In this document: in pieces, positions 37,985 to 49,200 of the stretch
How positions within the stretch are numbered: the stretch's first letter is position 1
Layout of the letters: each line of letters opens with the position of its first letter
NCBI GenBank assembly: GCA_027186245.1
Contig: CP114481.1
Coordinates: 35,247,501-35,311,500 of the forward strand
Direction: 5' to 3'
DNA length: 64,000 nucleotides
From: Coriaria nepalensis
Lineage: Eukaryota > Streptophyta > Magnoliopsida > Cucurbitales > Coriariaceae
Translations under genes and position numbers: made by a program
The notes under the pieces: generated by a model
What the model saw: the letters and a program-made list of their open reading frames with translations, nothing else
What the model was told of the DNA's origin: nothing
The model's database searches: none

Positions 37985-39192
37985 TTTGTGCATAATTTGC
38001 AAATGATCATTGCAAGGAAAGTGTGCATTCGTTTAAAATTAAAATCATTTCAATGAGTCCTTTCAAGTCAATAACTTATTTCGGAGCAAGTCAAACGAAT
38101 TCTAGTTTTGCACTACAGACATAACTTTTGTGCATAACTTGCAAATGATCATTGCAAGGAAAGTGTGCTTTCGTTTAACCTTAAAATCATTTCAATGAGT
38201 CATTTCAAGTCAATAACTTATTTCATAGCAAGTCGAACGTATTCTAGTTTTGCACTACAGAGACAACTTTTGTGCATAACTTGCAAATGATCATTGCAAG
38301 GAAAGTGTGCATTCGTTTAACCTTAAAATCATTTCAATGAGTCATTGCATGTCAATAACTTATTTCATAGCAAGTCGAACGTATTCTAGTTTTGCACTAC
38401 AGACACAACTTTTGTGCATAACTTGCAAATGATCATTGCAAGGAAAGTGTGCATTCGTTTAACCTTAAAATCATTTCAATGAGTCATTTCAAGTCAATAA
38501 CTTATTTCATAGCAAGTCGAACGTATTCTAGTTTTGCACTACAGACACAACTTTTGTGCATAACTTGCAAATGATCATTGCAAGGAAAGTGTGCATTCGT
38601 TTAACCTTAAAATCATTTCAATGAGTCATTTCAAGTCAATAACTTATTTCAAAGCAATTCGAACGAATTCTAGTTTTGCACTACAGAGACAACTTTTGTG
38701 CGTAACTTGCAAATGATCATTGCAAGGAAAGTGTGCATTCGTTTAAAATTAAAATTATTTCAATGAGTCCTTTCAAGTCAATAACTTATTTCGAAGCAAG
38801 TCGAACGTATTCTAGTTTTGCACTACAGACACAACTTTTGTGCATAACTTGCAAATGATCATTGCAAGGAAAGTGTGCATTCGTTTAACCTTAAAATCAT
38901 TTCAATGAGTCATTTCAAGTCAATAACTTATTTCAAAGCAAGTCGAACGTATTCTAGTTTTGCACTACAGACACAACTGTGGTGCATAACTTGCAAATGA
39001 TCCTTGCAAGGAAAGTGTGCATTCGTTTAACCTTAAAATCATTTCAATGAGTCCTTTCAAGTCAATAACTTATTTCGAAGCAAGTCGAACAAATTCTAAT
39101 TTTGCACTACAGACATAACTTTTGTGCATAATTTGCAAATGATCATTGCAAGGAAAGTGTGCATTTGTTTAACATTAAAATCATTTCAATGA

Positions 39193-39476
39193 GTCATTTC
39201 AAGTCAATAACTTATTTCATAGCAAGTCGAACGTATTCTAGTTTTGCACTACAGACACAACTTTTGTGGAATACTTGCAAATGATCATTGCAAGGAAAGT
39301 GTGCATTCGTTTTACCTTAAAATCATTTCAATGAGTCATTTCAAGTCAATAACTTATTTCACAGCAAGTCGAACGTATTCTAGTTTTGCACTACAGACAC
39401 AACTTTTGTGGATAACTTGCAAATGATCATTGCAAGGGAAGTGTGCATTCGTTTAACCTTAAAATCATTTCAATGA
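39193..39476. repeat. Tandem pair of GTGGA-type class A monomers
   Basis: 39193-39334 has ACTTTTGTGGAATACTTGC and GTTTTACC; 39335-39476 has TTTCACAGC, ACTTTTGTGGATAACTTGC and GCAAGGGAAG. Both descend from the GTGGATAAC class A form that is normally single. A 61-codon open frame (39244-39426, TTG start) crosses this pair only because these substitutions remove stops; it is not a gene. Confidence 0.75.
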
Positions 39477-39618
39477 GTCATTTCAAGTCAATAACTTATT
39501 TCAAAGCAATTCCAACGAATTCTAGTTTTGCACTACAGAGACAACTTTTGTGCATAACTTGCAAATGATCATCGCAAGGAAAGTGTGCATTCGTTTAACC
39601 TTAAAATCATTTCAATGA

Positions 39619-40470
39619 GTCATTTCAAGTCAATAACTTATGTCAAAGCAAGTCGAACGAATTCTAGTTTTCTACTACAAACACAACTTTAGTGCATAAC
39701 TTGCAAATGATCATTGCAAGGAAAGTGTGCATTCGTTTAACCATAAAATCATTTCAATGAGTCATTTCAAGTCAATAACTTATGTCAAACCAAGTCGAAT
39801 GAATTCTAGTTTTCTACTACAAACACAACTTTTGTGCATAACTTGCAAATGATCATTGCAAGGAAAGTGTGCTTTCGTTTAACCTTAAAATCATTTCAAT
39901 GAGTCATTTCAAGTCAATAATTTATTTCAAAGCACGTCGAACGAATTCTAGTTTTGCACTACAGACACAACTTTTGTGCATAACTTGCAAATGATCATTG
40001 CAAGGAAAGTGTGCATTCGTTTAACCTTAAAATCATTTCAATGAGTCATTTCAAGTCAATAACTTATTTCAAAGCAAGTCGAACGAATTCTAGTTTTCTA
40101 CTACAAACACAACTTTAGTGCATAACTTGCAAATGATCATTGCAAGGAAAGTGTGCATTCGTTTAACCTTAAAATCATTTCAATGAGTCATTTCAAGTCA
40201 ATAACTTATGTCAAACCAAGTCGAATGAATTCTAGTTTTCTACTACAAACACAACTTTTGTGCATAACTTGCAAATGATCATTGCAAGGAAAGTGTGCTT
40301 TCGTTTAACCTTAAAATCATTTCAATGAGTCATTTCAAGTCAATAATTTATTTCAAAGCACGTCGAACGAATTCTAGTTTTGCACTACAGACACAACTTT
40401 TGTGCATAACTTGCAAATGATCATTGCAAGGAAAGTGTGCATTCGTTTAACCTTAAAATCATTTCAATGA
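39619..40470. repeat. Three-monomer duplication (2 x 426 bp)
   Basis: 39619-40044 contains TATGTCAAAGC, TATGTCAAACC and CACGTC units. 40045-40470 repeats the trio at 426 bp, but its first unit has TATTTCAAAGC before TCTACTACAAAC, so it is a chimera of an ordinary GTCATTTC unit and class X. The first trio has AACCATAAAATC near 39741. In both trios the AACC unit reads GCAAATGATC, not the GCAAAGGATC of blocks 3 and 4. Confidence 0.85.
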
Positions 40471-41038
40471 GTCATTTCAAGTAAATAACTTATTTCAAAG
40501 CAATCCGAACGAATTCTAATTTCGCACTACAAACACAACTTTTGTGCATAACTTGCAAATGATCATTGCAAGGAAAGTGTGCATTCGTTTAAAATTAAAA
40601 TCATTTCAATGAGTCCTTTCAAGTCAATAACTTATTTCGGAGCAAGTCGAACGAATTCTAGTTTTGCACTACAGACATAACTTTTGTGCATAACTTGCAA
40701 ATGATCATTGCAAGGAAAGTGTGCATTCGTTTAACCTTAAAATCATTTCAATGAGTCATTTAGAGTCAATAACTTATTTCATAGCAAGTCGAACGTATTC
40801 TAGTTTTGCACTACAGACACAACTTTTGTGCATAACTTGCAAATGATCATAGCAAGGAAAGTGTGCATTCGTTTAACCTTAAAATCATTTCAATGAGTCA
40901 TTTCAAGTCAATAACTTATTTCAAAGCAATTCGAACGAATTCTAGTTTTGCACTACAGAGACAACTTTTGTGCATAACTTGCAAATGATCATTGCAAGGA
41001 AAGTCTGCATTCGTGTAAAATTAAAATCATTTCAATGA

Positions 41039-41181
41039 GTCCTTTCAAGTCAATAACTTATTTCAAAGCAATTCGAACGAATTCTAGTTTTGCACTACAG
41101 ACATAACTTTTTTTGCATAACTTGCAAATGATCATTGCAAGGAAAGTGTGCATTCGTTTAACCTTAAAATCATTTCAATGA
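41039..41181 (+). repeat. First 143-bp monomer (T7 insertion variant)
   Basis: ACATAACTTTTTTTGCATAAC replaces ACATAACTTTTGTGCATAAC: a run of seven T takes the place of TTTTGT, adding one base. This shifts the 142-bp register of the rest of the array. It is the earliest of nine 143-bp units in the window and probably the founder type, as it keeps CGAACGAATTC while the later eight have CGAAAGAATTC. Confidence 0.9.
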
Positions 41182-41891
41182 GTCATTTCAAGTCAATAAC
41201 TTATTTCAAAGCAATCCGAACGAATTCCAATTTCGCACTACAAACACAACTTTTGTGCATAACTTGCAAATGATCATTGCAAGGAAAGTGTGCATTCGTT
41301 TAAAATTAAAATCATTTCAATGAGTCCTTTCAAGTCAATAACTTATTTCGGAGCAAGTCGAACGAATTCTAGTTTTGCACTACAGACATAACTTTTGTGC
41401 ATAACTTACAAATGATCATTGCAAGGAAAGTGTGCATTCGTTTAACCTTAAAATCATTTCAATGAGTCATTTCAAGTCAATAACTTATTTCAAAGCAAGT
41501 CGAACGTATTCTAGTTTTGCACTACAGACACAACTTTGGTGCATAACTTGCAAATGATCCTTGCAAGGAAGGTGTGCATTCGTTTAACCTTAAAATCATT
41601 TCAATGAGTCATTTCAAGTCAATAACTTATTTCAAAGCAATTCGAACGAATTGTAGTTTTGCACTACAGAGACAACTTTTGTGCATAACTTGCAAATGTT
41701 CATTGCAAGGAAAGTGTGCATTCGTTTAAAATTAAAATCATTTCAATGAGTCCTTTCAAGTCAATAACTTATTTTAAAGCAAGTCGAACGTATTCTAGTT
41801 TTGCACTACAGACACAACTTCTGTGCATAACTTGCAAATGATCATTGCAAAGAAAGTGTGCATTTGTTTACCCTTAAAATCATTTCAATGA

Positions 41892-42008
41892 GTCATTTCA
41901 AGTCAATAACTTATTTCAAAGCAATTCGAACGAACTTTTGTGCATAACTTGCAAATGATCATTGCAAGGAAAGTGTGCATTCGTTTAACCTTAAAATCAT
42001 TTCAATGA
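41892..42008 (+). repeat. Shortened 117-bp monomer (25-bp internal deletion)
   Basis: The unit reads CAATTCGAACGAACTTTTGTGC. Compared with the matching intact unit of the 18-mer (CGAACGAATTCTTGTTTTGC... near 44170), 25 bp from TTCTTG to GACACAA are absent, leaving 117 bp. The ends share a short AA, consistent with microhomology-mediated deletion. The dyad at monomer positions 82-102 remains. This is the only shortened monomer in the window and was not amplified in the four 18-mer copies to its right. Confidence 0.92.
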
Positions 42009-43286
42009 GTCATTTCAAGTCAATAACTTATTTCAAAGCAAGTCGAACGTATTCTAGTTTTACACTACAGACACAACTTTGGTGCATAACTTGCAAATGA
42101 TCATTGCAAGGAAAGTATGCATTCGTTTAACCTTAAAATCATTTCAATGAGTCATTTCAAGTCAATAACTTATTTCGAAGCAAGTCGAACGTATTCCAGT
42201 TTTGCACTACAGACACAACTTTTGTGCATAACTTGCAAATGATCATTGCAAGGAAAGTCTGCATTCGTGTAAAATTAAAATCATTTCAATGAGTCCTTTC
42301 AAGTCAATAACTTATTTCAAAGCAATTCGAACGAATTCTAGTTTTGCACTACAGACATTACTTTTGTACATAACTTGCAAATGATCATTGCAAAGAAAGT
42401 GTGCATTCGTTTAACCTTAAAATCATTTCAATGAGTCATTTCAAGTCAATAACTTATTTTAAAGCAAGTCGAACGTATTCTAGTTTTGCACTACAGACAC
42501 AACTTTGGGGCATAACTTGCAAATGATCCTTGCAACGAAAGTGTGCATTCGTTTAACCTTAAAATCATTTCAATGAATCATTTCAAGTCAATAACTTATT
42601 TCAAAGCAAGTCGAACGTATTCTAGTTTTACACTACAGACATAACTTTTGTGCATAACTTGCAAATGATCATTGCAAGGAAAGTATGCATTCGTTTAACC
42701 ATAAAATCATTTCAATGAGTCATTTCAAGTCAATAACTTATTTCGAAGCAATTCGAACGAATTCTAGTTTTGCACTACAGACACAACTTTTGTGCATAAC
42801 TTGCAAATGATCATTGCAAGGAAAGTGTGCATTCGTTTAACCTTAAAATCATTTCAATGAGTCCTTTCAAGTCAATAACTTATTTCAAAGCAAGTCGAAC
42901 GTATTCTAGTTTTACACTACACACACAACTTTGGTGCATAACTTGCAAATGATCATTGCAAGGAAAGTGTGCATTCGTTTAAAATTAAAATCATTTCAAT
43001 GAGTCCTTTCAAGTCAATAACTTATTTCGAAGCAAGTCGAACGAATTCTAATTTCGCACTACAAACACAACTTTTGTGCATAACTTGCAAATGATCATTG
43101 CAAGGAAAGTGTGCATTCGTTTAAAATTAAAATCATTTCAATGAGTCCTTTCAAGTCAATAACTTATTTCGGAGCAAGTCGAACGAATTCTAGTTTTGCA
43201 CTACAGACATAACTTTTGTGCATAACTTGCAAATGATCATTGCAAGGAAAGTCTGCATTCGTGTAAAATTAAAATCATTTCAATGA

Positions 43287-46200
43287 GTCCTTTCAAGTCA
43301 ATAACTTATTTCAAAGCAATTCGAAAGAATTCTAGTTTTGCACTACAGACATAACTTTTTTTGCATAACTTGCAAATGATCATTGCAAGGAAAGTGTGCA
43401 TTCGTTTAACCTTAAAATCATTTCAATGAGTCATTTCAAGTCAATAACTTATTTCAAAGCAATCCGAACGAATTCCAATTTCGCACTACAAACACAACTT
43501 TTGTGCATAACTTGCAAATGATCATTGCAAGGAAAGTGTGCATTCGTTTAAAATTAAAATCATTTCAATGAGTCCTTTCAAGTCAATAACTTATTTCGGA
43601 GCAAGTCGAACGAATTCTAGTTTTGCACTACAGACATAACTTTTGTGCATAACTTGCAAATGATCATTGCAAGGAAAGTGTGCATTCGTTTAACCTTAAA
43701 ATCATTTCAATGAGTCATTTCAAGTCAATAACTTATTTCAAAGCAAGTCGAACGTATTCTAGTTTTGCACTACAGACACAACTTTGGTGCATAACTTGCA
43801 AATGATCCTTGGAAGGAAGGTGTGCATTCGTTTAACCTTAAAATCATTTCAATGAGTCATTTCAAGTCAATAACTTATTTCAAAGCAATTCGAACGAATT
43901 GTAGTTTTGCACTACAGAGACAACTTTTGTGCATAACTTGCAAATGTTCATTGCAAGGAAAGTGTGCATTCGTTTAAAATTAAAATCATTTCAATGAGTC
44001 CTTTCAAGTCAATAACTTATTTTAAAGCAAGTCGAACGTATTCTAGTTTTACACTACAGACACAACTTCTGTGCATAACTTGCAAATGATCATTGCAAAG
44101 AAAGTGTGCATTTGTTTACCCTTAAAATCATTTCAATGAGTCATTTCAAGTCAATAACTTATTTCAAAGCAATTCGAACGAATTCTTGTTTTGCACTACA
44201 GACACAACTTTTGTGCATAACTTGCAAATGATCATTGCAAGGAAAGTGTGCATTCGTTTAACCTTAAAATCATTTCAATGAGTCATTTCAAGTCAATAAC
44301 TTATTTCAAAGCAAGTCGAACGTATTCTAGTTTTACACTACAGACACAACTTTGGTGCATAACTTGCAAATGATCATTGCAAGGAAAGTGTGCATTCGTT
44401 TAACCTTAAAATCATTTCAATGAGTCATTTCAAGTCAATAACTTATTTCGAAGCAAGTCGAACGTATTCCAGTTTTGCACTACAGACACAACTTTTGTGC
44501 ATAACTTGCAAATGATCATTGCAAGGAAAGTCTGCATTCGTGTAAAATTAAAATCATTTCAATGAGTCATTTCAAGTCAATAACTTATTTCAAAGCAATT
44601 CGAAAGAATTCTAGTTTTGCACTACAGACATAACTTTTTTTGCATAACTTGCAAATGATCATTGCAAGGAAAGTGTGCATTCGTTTAACCTTAAAATCAT
44701 TTCAATGAGTCATTTCAAGTCAATAACTTATTTCAAAGCAATCCGAACGAATTCCAATTTCGCACTACAAACACAACTTTTGTGCATAACTTGCAAATGA
44801 TCATTGCAAGGAAAGTGTGCATTCGTTTAAAATTAAAATCATTTCAATGAGTCCTTTCAAGTCAATAACTTATTTCAAAGCAATTCGAACGAATTCTAGT
44901 TTTGCACTACAGACATTACTTTTGTACATAACTTGCAAATGATCATTGCAAAGAAAGTGTGCATTCGTTTAACCTCAAAATCATTTCAATGAGTCATTTC
45001 AAGTCAATAACTTATTTTAAAGCAAGTCGAACGTATTCTAGTTTTGCACTACAGACACAACTTTGGGGCATAACTTGCAAATGATCCTTGCAACGAAAGT
45101 GTGCATTCGTTTAACCTTAAAATCATTTCAATGAATCATTTCAAGTCAATAACTTATTTCAAAGCAAGTCGAACGTATTCTAGTTTTACACTACAGACAT
45201 AACTTTTGTGCATAACTTGCAAATGATCATTGCAAGGAAAGTATGCATTCGTTTAACCATAAAATCATTTCAATGAGTCATTTCAAGTCAATAACTTATT
45301 TCGAAGCAATTCGAACGAATTCTAGTTTTGCACTACAGACACAACTTTTGTGCATAACTTGCAAATGATCATTGCAAGGAAAGTGTGCATTCGTTTAACC
45401 TTAAAATCATTTCAATGAGTCCTTTCAAGTCAATAACTTATTTCAAAGCAAGTCGAACGTATTCTAGTTTTACACTACACACACAACTTTGGTGCATAAC
45501 TTGCAAATGATCATTGCAAGGAAAGTGTGCATTCGTTTAAAATTAAAATCATTTCAATGAGTCCTTTCAAGTCAATAACTTATTTCGAAGCAAGTCGAAC
45601 GAATTCTAATTTCGCACTACAAACACAACTTTTGTGCATAACTTGCAAATGATCATTGCAAGGAAAGTGTGCATTCGTTTAAAATTAAAATCATTTCAAT
45701 GAGTCCTTTCAAGTCAATAACTTATTTCGGAGCAAGTCGAACGAATTCTAGTTTTGCACTACAGACATAACTTTTGTGCATAACTTGCAAATGATCATTG
45801 CAAGGAAAGTCTGCATTCGTGTAAAATTAAAATCATTTCAATGAGTCCTTTCAAGTCAATAACTTATTTCAAAGCAATTCGAAAGAATTCTAGTTTTGCA
45901 CTACAGACATAACTTTTTTTGCATAACTTGCAAATGATCATTGCAAGGAAAGTGTGCATTCGTTTAACCTTAAAATCATTTCAATCAGTCATTTCAAGTC
46001 AATAACTTATTTCAAAGCAATCCGAACGAATTCCAATTTCGCACTACAAACACAACTTTTGTGCATAACTTGCAAATGATCATTGCAAGGAAAGTGTGCA
46101 TTCGTTTAAAATTAAAATCATTTCAATGAGTCCTTTCAAGTCAATAACTTATTTCGGAGCAAGTCGAACGAATTCTAGTTTTGCACTACAGACATAACTT

Positions 46201-49200
46201 TTGTGCATAACTTGCAAATGATCATTGCAAGGAAAGTGTGCATTCGTTTAACCTTAAAATCATTTCAATGAGTCATTTCAAGTCAATAACTTATTTCAAA
46301 GCAAGTCGAACGTATTCTAGTTTTGCACTACAGACACAACTTTGGTGCATAACTTGCAAATGATCCTTGGAAGGAAGGTGTGCATTCGTTTAACCTTAAA
46401 ATCATTTCAATGAGTCATTTCAAGTCAATAACTTATTTCAAAGCAATTCGAACGAATTGTAGTTTTGCACTACAGAGACAACTTTTGTGCATAACTTGCA
46501 AATGTTCATTGCAAGGAAAGTGTGCATTCGTTTAAAATTAAAATCATTTCAATGAGTCCTTTCAAGTCAATAACTTATTTTAAAGCAAGTCGAACGTATT
46601 CTAGTTTTGCACTACAGACACAACTTCTGTGCATAACTTGCAAATGATCATTGCAAAGAAAGTGTGCATTTGTTTACCCTTAAAATCATTTCAATGAGTC
46701 ATTTCAAGTCAATAACTTATTTCAAAGCAATTCGAACGAATTCTTGTTTTGCACTACAGACACAACTTTTGTGCATAACTTGCAAATGATCATTGCAAGG
46801 AAAGTGTGTATTCGTTTAACCTTAAAATCATTTCAATGAGTCATTTCAAGTCAATAACTTATTTCAAAGCAAGTCGAACGTATTCTAGTTTTACACTACA
46901 GACACAACTTTGGTGCATAACTTGCAAATGATCATTGCAAGGAAAGTGTGCATTCGTTTAACCTTAAAATCATTTCAATGAGTCATTTCAAGTCAATAAC
47001 TTATTTCGAAGCAAGTCGAACGTATTCCAGTTTTGCACTACAGACACAACTTTTGTGCATAACTTGCAAATGATCATTGCAAGGAAAGTCTGCATTCGTG
47101 TAAAATTAAAATCATTTCAATGAGTCATTTCAAGTCAATAACTTATTTCAAAGCAATTCGAAAGAATTCTAGTTTTGCACTACAGACATAACTTTTTTTG
47201 CATAACTTGCAAATGATCATTGCAAGGAAAGTGTGCATTCGTTTAACCTTAAAATCATTTCAATGAGTCATTTCAAGTCAATAACTTATTTCAAAGCAAT
47301 CCGAACGAATTCCAATTTCGCACTACAAACACAACTTTTGTGCATAACTTGCAAATGATCATTGCAAGGAAAGTGTGCATTCGTTTAAAATTAAAATCAT
47401 TTCAATGAGTCCTTTCAAGTCAATAACTTATTTCAAAGCAATTCGAACGAATTCTAGTTTTGCACTACAGACATTACTTTTGTACATAACTTGCAAATGA
47501 TCATTGCAAAGAAAGTGTGCATTCGTTTAACCTCAAAATCATTTCAATGAGTCATTTCAAGTCAATAACTTATTTTAAAGCAAGTCGAACGTATTCTAGT
47601 TTTGCACTACAGACACAACTTTGGGGCATAACTTGCAAATGATCCTTGCAACGAAAGTGTGCATTCGTTTAACCTTAAAATCATTTCAATGAATCATTTC
47701 AAGTCAATAACTTATTTCAAAGCAAGTCGAACGTATTCTAGTTTTACACTACAGACATAACTTTTGTGCATAACTTGCAAATGATCATTGCAAGGAAAGT
47801 ATGCATTCGTTTAACCATAAAATCATTTCAATGAGTCATTTCAAGTCAATAACTTATTTCGAAGCAATTCGAACGAATTCTAGTTTTGCACTACAGACAC
47901 AACTTTTGTGCATAACTTGCAAATGATCATTGCAAGGAAAGTGTGCATTCGTTTAACCTTAAAATCATTTCAATGAGTCCTTTCAAGTCAATAACTTATT
48001 TCAAAGCAAGTCGAACGTATTCTAGTTTTACACTACACACACAACTTTGGTGCATAACTTGCAAATGATCATTGCAAGGAAAGTGTGCATTCGTTTAAAA
48101 TTAAAATCATTTCAATGAGTCCTTTCAAGTCAATAACTTATTTCGAAGCAAGTCGAACGAATTCTAATTTCGCACTACAAACACAACTTTTGTGCATAAC
48201 TTGCAAATGATCATTGCAAGGAAAGTGTGCATTCGTTTAAAATTAAAATCATTTCAATGAGTCCTTTCAAGTCAATAACTTATTTCGGAGCAAGTCGAAC
48301 GAATTCTAGTTTTGCACTACAGACATAACTTTTGTGCATAACTTGCAAATGATCATTGCAAGGAAAGTCTGCATTCGTGTAAAATTAAAATCATTTCAAT
48401 GAGTCCTTTCAAGTCAATAACTTATTTCAAAGCAATTCGAAAGAATTCTAGTTTTGCACTACAGACATAACTTTTTTTGCATAACTTGCAAATGATCATT
48501 GCAAGGAAAGTGTGCATTCGTTTAACCTTAAAATCATTTCAATGAGTCATTTCAAGTCAATAACTTATTTCAAAGCAATCCGAACGAATTCCAATTTCGC
48601 ACTACAAACACAACTTTTGTGCATAACTTGCAAATGATCATTGCAAGGAAAGTGTGCATTCGTTTAAAATTAAAATCATTTCAATGAGTCCTTTCAAGTC
48701 AATAACTTATTTCGGAGCAAGTCGAACGAATTCTAGTTTTGCACTACAGACATAACTTTTGTGCATAACTTGCAAATGATCATTGCAAGGAAAGTGTGCA
48801 TTCGTTTAACCTTAAAATCATTTCAATGAGTCATTTCAAGTCAATAACTTATTTCAAAGCAAGTCGAACGTATTCTAGTTTTGCACTACAGACACAACTT
48901 TGGTGCATAACTTGCAAATGATCCTTGGAAGGAAGGTGTGCATTCGTTTAACCTTAAAATCATTTCAATGAGTCATTTCAAGTCAATAACTTATTTCAAA
49001 GCAATTCGAACGAATTGTAGTTTTGCACTACAGAGACAACTTTTGTGCATAACTTGCAAATGTTCATTGCAAGGAAAGTGTGCATTCGTTTAAAATTAAA
49101 ATCATTTCAATGAGTCCTTTCAAGTCAATAACTTATTTTAAAGCAAGTCGAACGTATTCTAGTTTTGCACTACAGACACAACTTCTGTGCATAACTTGCA

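Larger units (their letters stand above)
37985..41038. repeat. Irregular mosaic of about 21 monomers
   Basis: No single long period fits this stretch. It holds three class A units (38199, 38341, 38483), the GTGCGTAAC cassette (38625-39192), two GTGGAATAC/GTGGATAAC units (39193, 39335), the class X and CACGTC trio (39619-40044), a repeated trio (40045-40470), an ATCCGAAC unit with GTAAATAAC (40471), and CGGAGC, TTTAGAGTC and GTCTGC units to 41038. All monomers are 142 bp. It looks like old material trapped between two younger HOR expansions. Confidence 0.8.
41039..43286. repeat. 16-monomer (2248 bp) relative of the following 18-mer
   Basis: This segment follows the order of the 18-mer at 43287-53518 but has 16 units. 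It lacks the second pair of CAATTCGAAAG/T7 and ATCCGAAC/CCAATTTCG monomers (285 bp in the 18-mer), and one unit is shortened by 25 bp. 2248 + 285 + 25 = 2558, the 18-mer length exactly. Its T7 unit still reads CAATTCGAACG, whereas the T7 units of the 18-mer read CAATTCGAAAG. It is therefore probably an older form of the repeat, or an edge copy that suffered deletion. Confidence 0.88.

Noticed and set aside
39244..39426. 61-codon open reading frame encoding a 60-residue peptide
   Set aside because: It starts with TTG, not ATG, lies wholly inside two satellite monomers, and is open only because GTGGAATAC and neighbouring substitutions remove stops. The same peptide pieces can be read from other monomers with stops. 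No ribosome context, no codon-like pattern, no family resemblance.
41105..41114. T7 run as a Pol III terminator or promoter element
   Set aside because: It is one variant of a satellite monomer, and no A box, B box or transcribed small RNA structure is visible nearby.
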